A stretch of 7,389 nucleotides of DNA from Planctomycetota bacterium (GTDB taxonomy: Bacteria > Planctomycetota > Phycisphaerae > Sedimentisphaerales > SG8-4), in NCBI GenBank assembly GCA_030607345.1, contig JAUWKC010000079.1, positions 1 through 7,389 of the forward strand, written 5' to 3'. This document shows positions 6,744-7,389 of this stretch, piece by piece; within the stretch, counting starts at the first letter, position 1, and the number at the start of each line of letters is the position of its first letter. Under the pieces are notes generated by a model, which had not been told where the DNA came from, did not search any database, and saw nothing but the letters and a program-made list of their open reading frames with translations. The position numbers and the translations under genes were made by a program.

Positions 6744-6887
6744 CGAACAATTAAGACCGGAAACTCGTAAAAAAAAATGAAGAGACAGTTCCTTATAAAC
6801 GGATTACGGAATTTTCAACCCTGCCGGCGGCCTGAGCCATTCTTGTTAAGGTCGTAGGCCGAAAACCATTCTTCGGGGGTGCCAGAC
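6744..6887 (+). promoter_or_regulatory. dnaG-rpoD intergenic leader
   Basis: A 144-base gap with no obvious terminator. It holds a nine-A run (6769-6777) that runs into an ATG opening a 26-codon frame (6777-6857). That frame is in register with rpoD but closed by TAG at 6855-6857. A possible stem pairs CGGCCT (6828-6833) with AGGCCG (6856-6861) around a 22-base loop, ending 14 bases before the rpoD Shine-Dalgarno. I saw no convincing internal promoter. A regulatory role is speculative. Confidence 0.3.
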
Positions 6888-7389
6888 GTGGCCAACAAAA
6901 CAGAAAACGGGAAAGAACAAGACAAAACATCAACAAAAGCGGCAAGAAACGATTCGCCGGAAAACTACAGACAGAGGTACGCAGAGGCACAGATACGGGC
7001 CCTTATCGAAAGGGGCAAGAGTAAAGGGTATCTGACGTACGAGGAGATGAACGAGGAACTGCCGGAAGAGGCCGTCAGTCCTACCCGATTGGACAGTCTC
7101 CTGATGACCCTCGACGAAATGGGGATTTCTCTGCTTGACGAAGCCGACGTCCCGAAGCGGGCCGAAGAAGACGAATTCGAATCCGAACAAGGGACCGCCG
7201 ACAAAGGCAAAGGCACCGGCAGCCGGCGTCTAAAAGAGGATGAACTGCTCGAGAAAGAACTTGTTGGTGAGCAAATTGCCGTCAGAATCGACGACCCTAT
7301 TCGTATGTACCTGACCCAGATGGGCGAAATTGCGCTGCTCAACAGGGAAAATGAGATAAGACTGGCGCGAAAAATCGAGCTGGCCCGAA
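6888..7389 (+). CDS. rpoD: Primary sigma factor RpoD, 5' part (cut by window end)
   Basis: The first 167 residues of the housekeeping sigma-70 factor, which directs RNA polymerase to general promoters; the gene runs off the right edge. Region 1.1, the autoinhibitory N-terminal module found only in primary sigma factors, spans about 33-86 (QIRALIERGKSKGYLTYEEM, then LDSLLMTLDEMGISLLDE). A charged acidic/Gly-rich linker (about 87-115) follows. Region 1.2 begins with DDPIRMYLTQMGEIALLNRE (about 135-154) and continues into RLARKIELAR. The presence of region 1.1 favours the primary sigma factor over an alternative one. GTG 6888 is preferred because the G-rich site GGGGGT (6875-6880) lies 7 bases upstream. 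An in-frame GTG at 6879 overlaps that site, and TAG at 6855 blocks anything further upstream. Location after dnaG supports the call. Regions 2 to 4 are outside the window. Confidence 0.93.
   Translation, partial: MANKTENGKEQDKTSTKAARNDSPENYRQRYAEAQIRALIERGKSKGYLTYEEMNEELPEEAVSPTRLDSLLMTLDEMGISLLDEADVPKRAEEDEFESEQGTADKGKGTGSRRLKEDELLEKELVGEQIAVRIDDPIRMYLTQMGEIALLNRENEIRLARKIELAR

Overview
The window is a chromosomal segment of a bacterium using standard sigma-70-type promoters. It carries housekeeping genes (dapF, dnaG, start of rpoD) around a PilZ-domain gene and a two-component pair. I infer a Planctomycetota (Phycisphaerae-like) origin. The main hint is the G-poor repeat at the left end, whose translations (…NKAN…, …KTKPN…) resemble spurious peptides I remember from that phylum's intergenic DNA. 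This is a memory-based inference, not a search result. No mobile element, CRISPR array, tRNA or rRNA was seen.

Layout. Bases 1-400 hold no convincing gene: a pyrimidine tract is followed by an imperfect tandem repeat of about 90 bp. A good promoter (404-431) leads into dapF (461-1339, +), the diaminopimelate epimerase of lysine and peptidoglycan synthesis. Convergent to it, with one base between the stop codons, is a small PilZ-domain protein (1341-1688, -). A 376-bp spacer with short inverted repeats and a strong promoter follows. Next is a soluble PAS-containing histidine kinase (2065-3204, +) and, 17 bp later, an NtrC-type sigma-54-activating response regulator (3222-4607, +); these form a likely operon and signalling pair. 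A 333-bp spacer with a weak terminator-like structure and a good promoter precedes dnaG (4941-6743, +). After a 144-base leader comes the 5' part of rpoD (6888 onward, +), which is cut by the window edge.

How the genes work together. The dnaG-rpoD order matches the widespread macromolecular-synthesis arrangement linking primase and the main sigma factor; rpsU is not upstream here. The kinase/regulator pair looks like an NtrB/NtrC-type system that would activate sigma-54 promoters. Its targets are not visible in the window. The PilZ protein is a possible c-di-GMP receptor, with nothing beside it to suggest a partner.

Most of the window is ordinary. The points most worth a second look are the roughly 90-bp G-poor repeat at the left end, the possible leaderless start of the histidine kinase, and the structured leaders of dnaG and rpoD.
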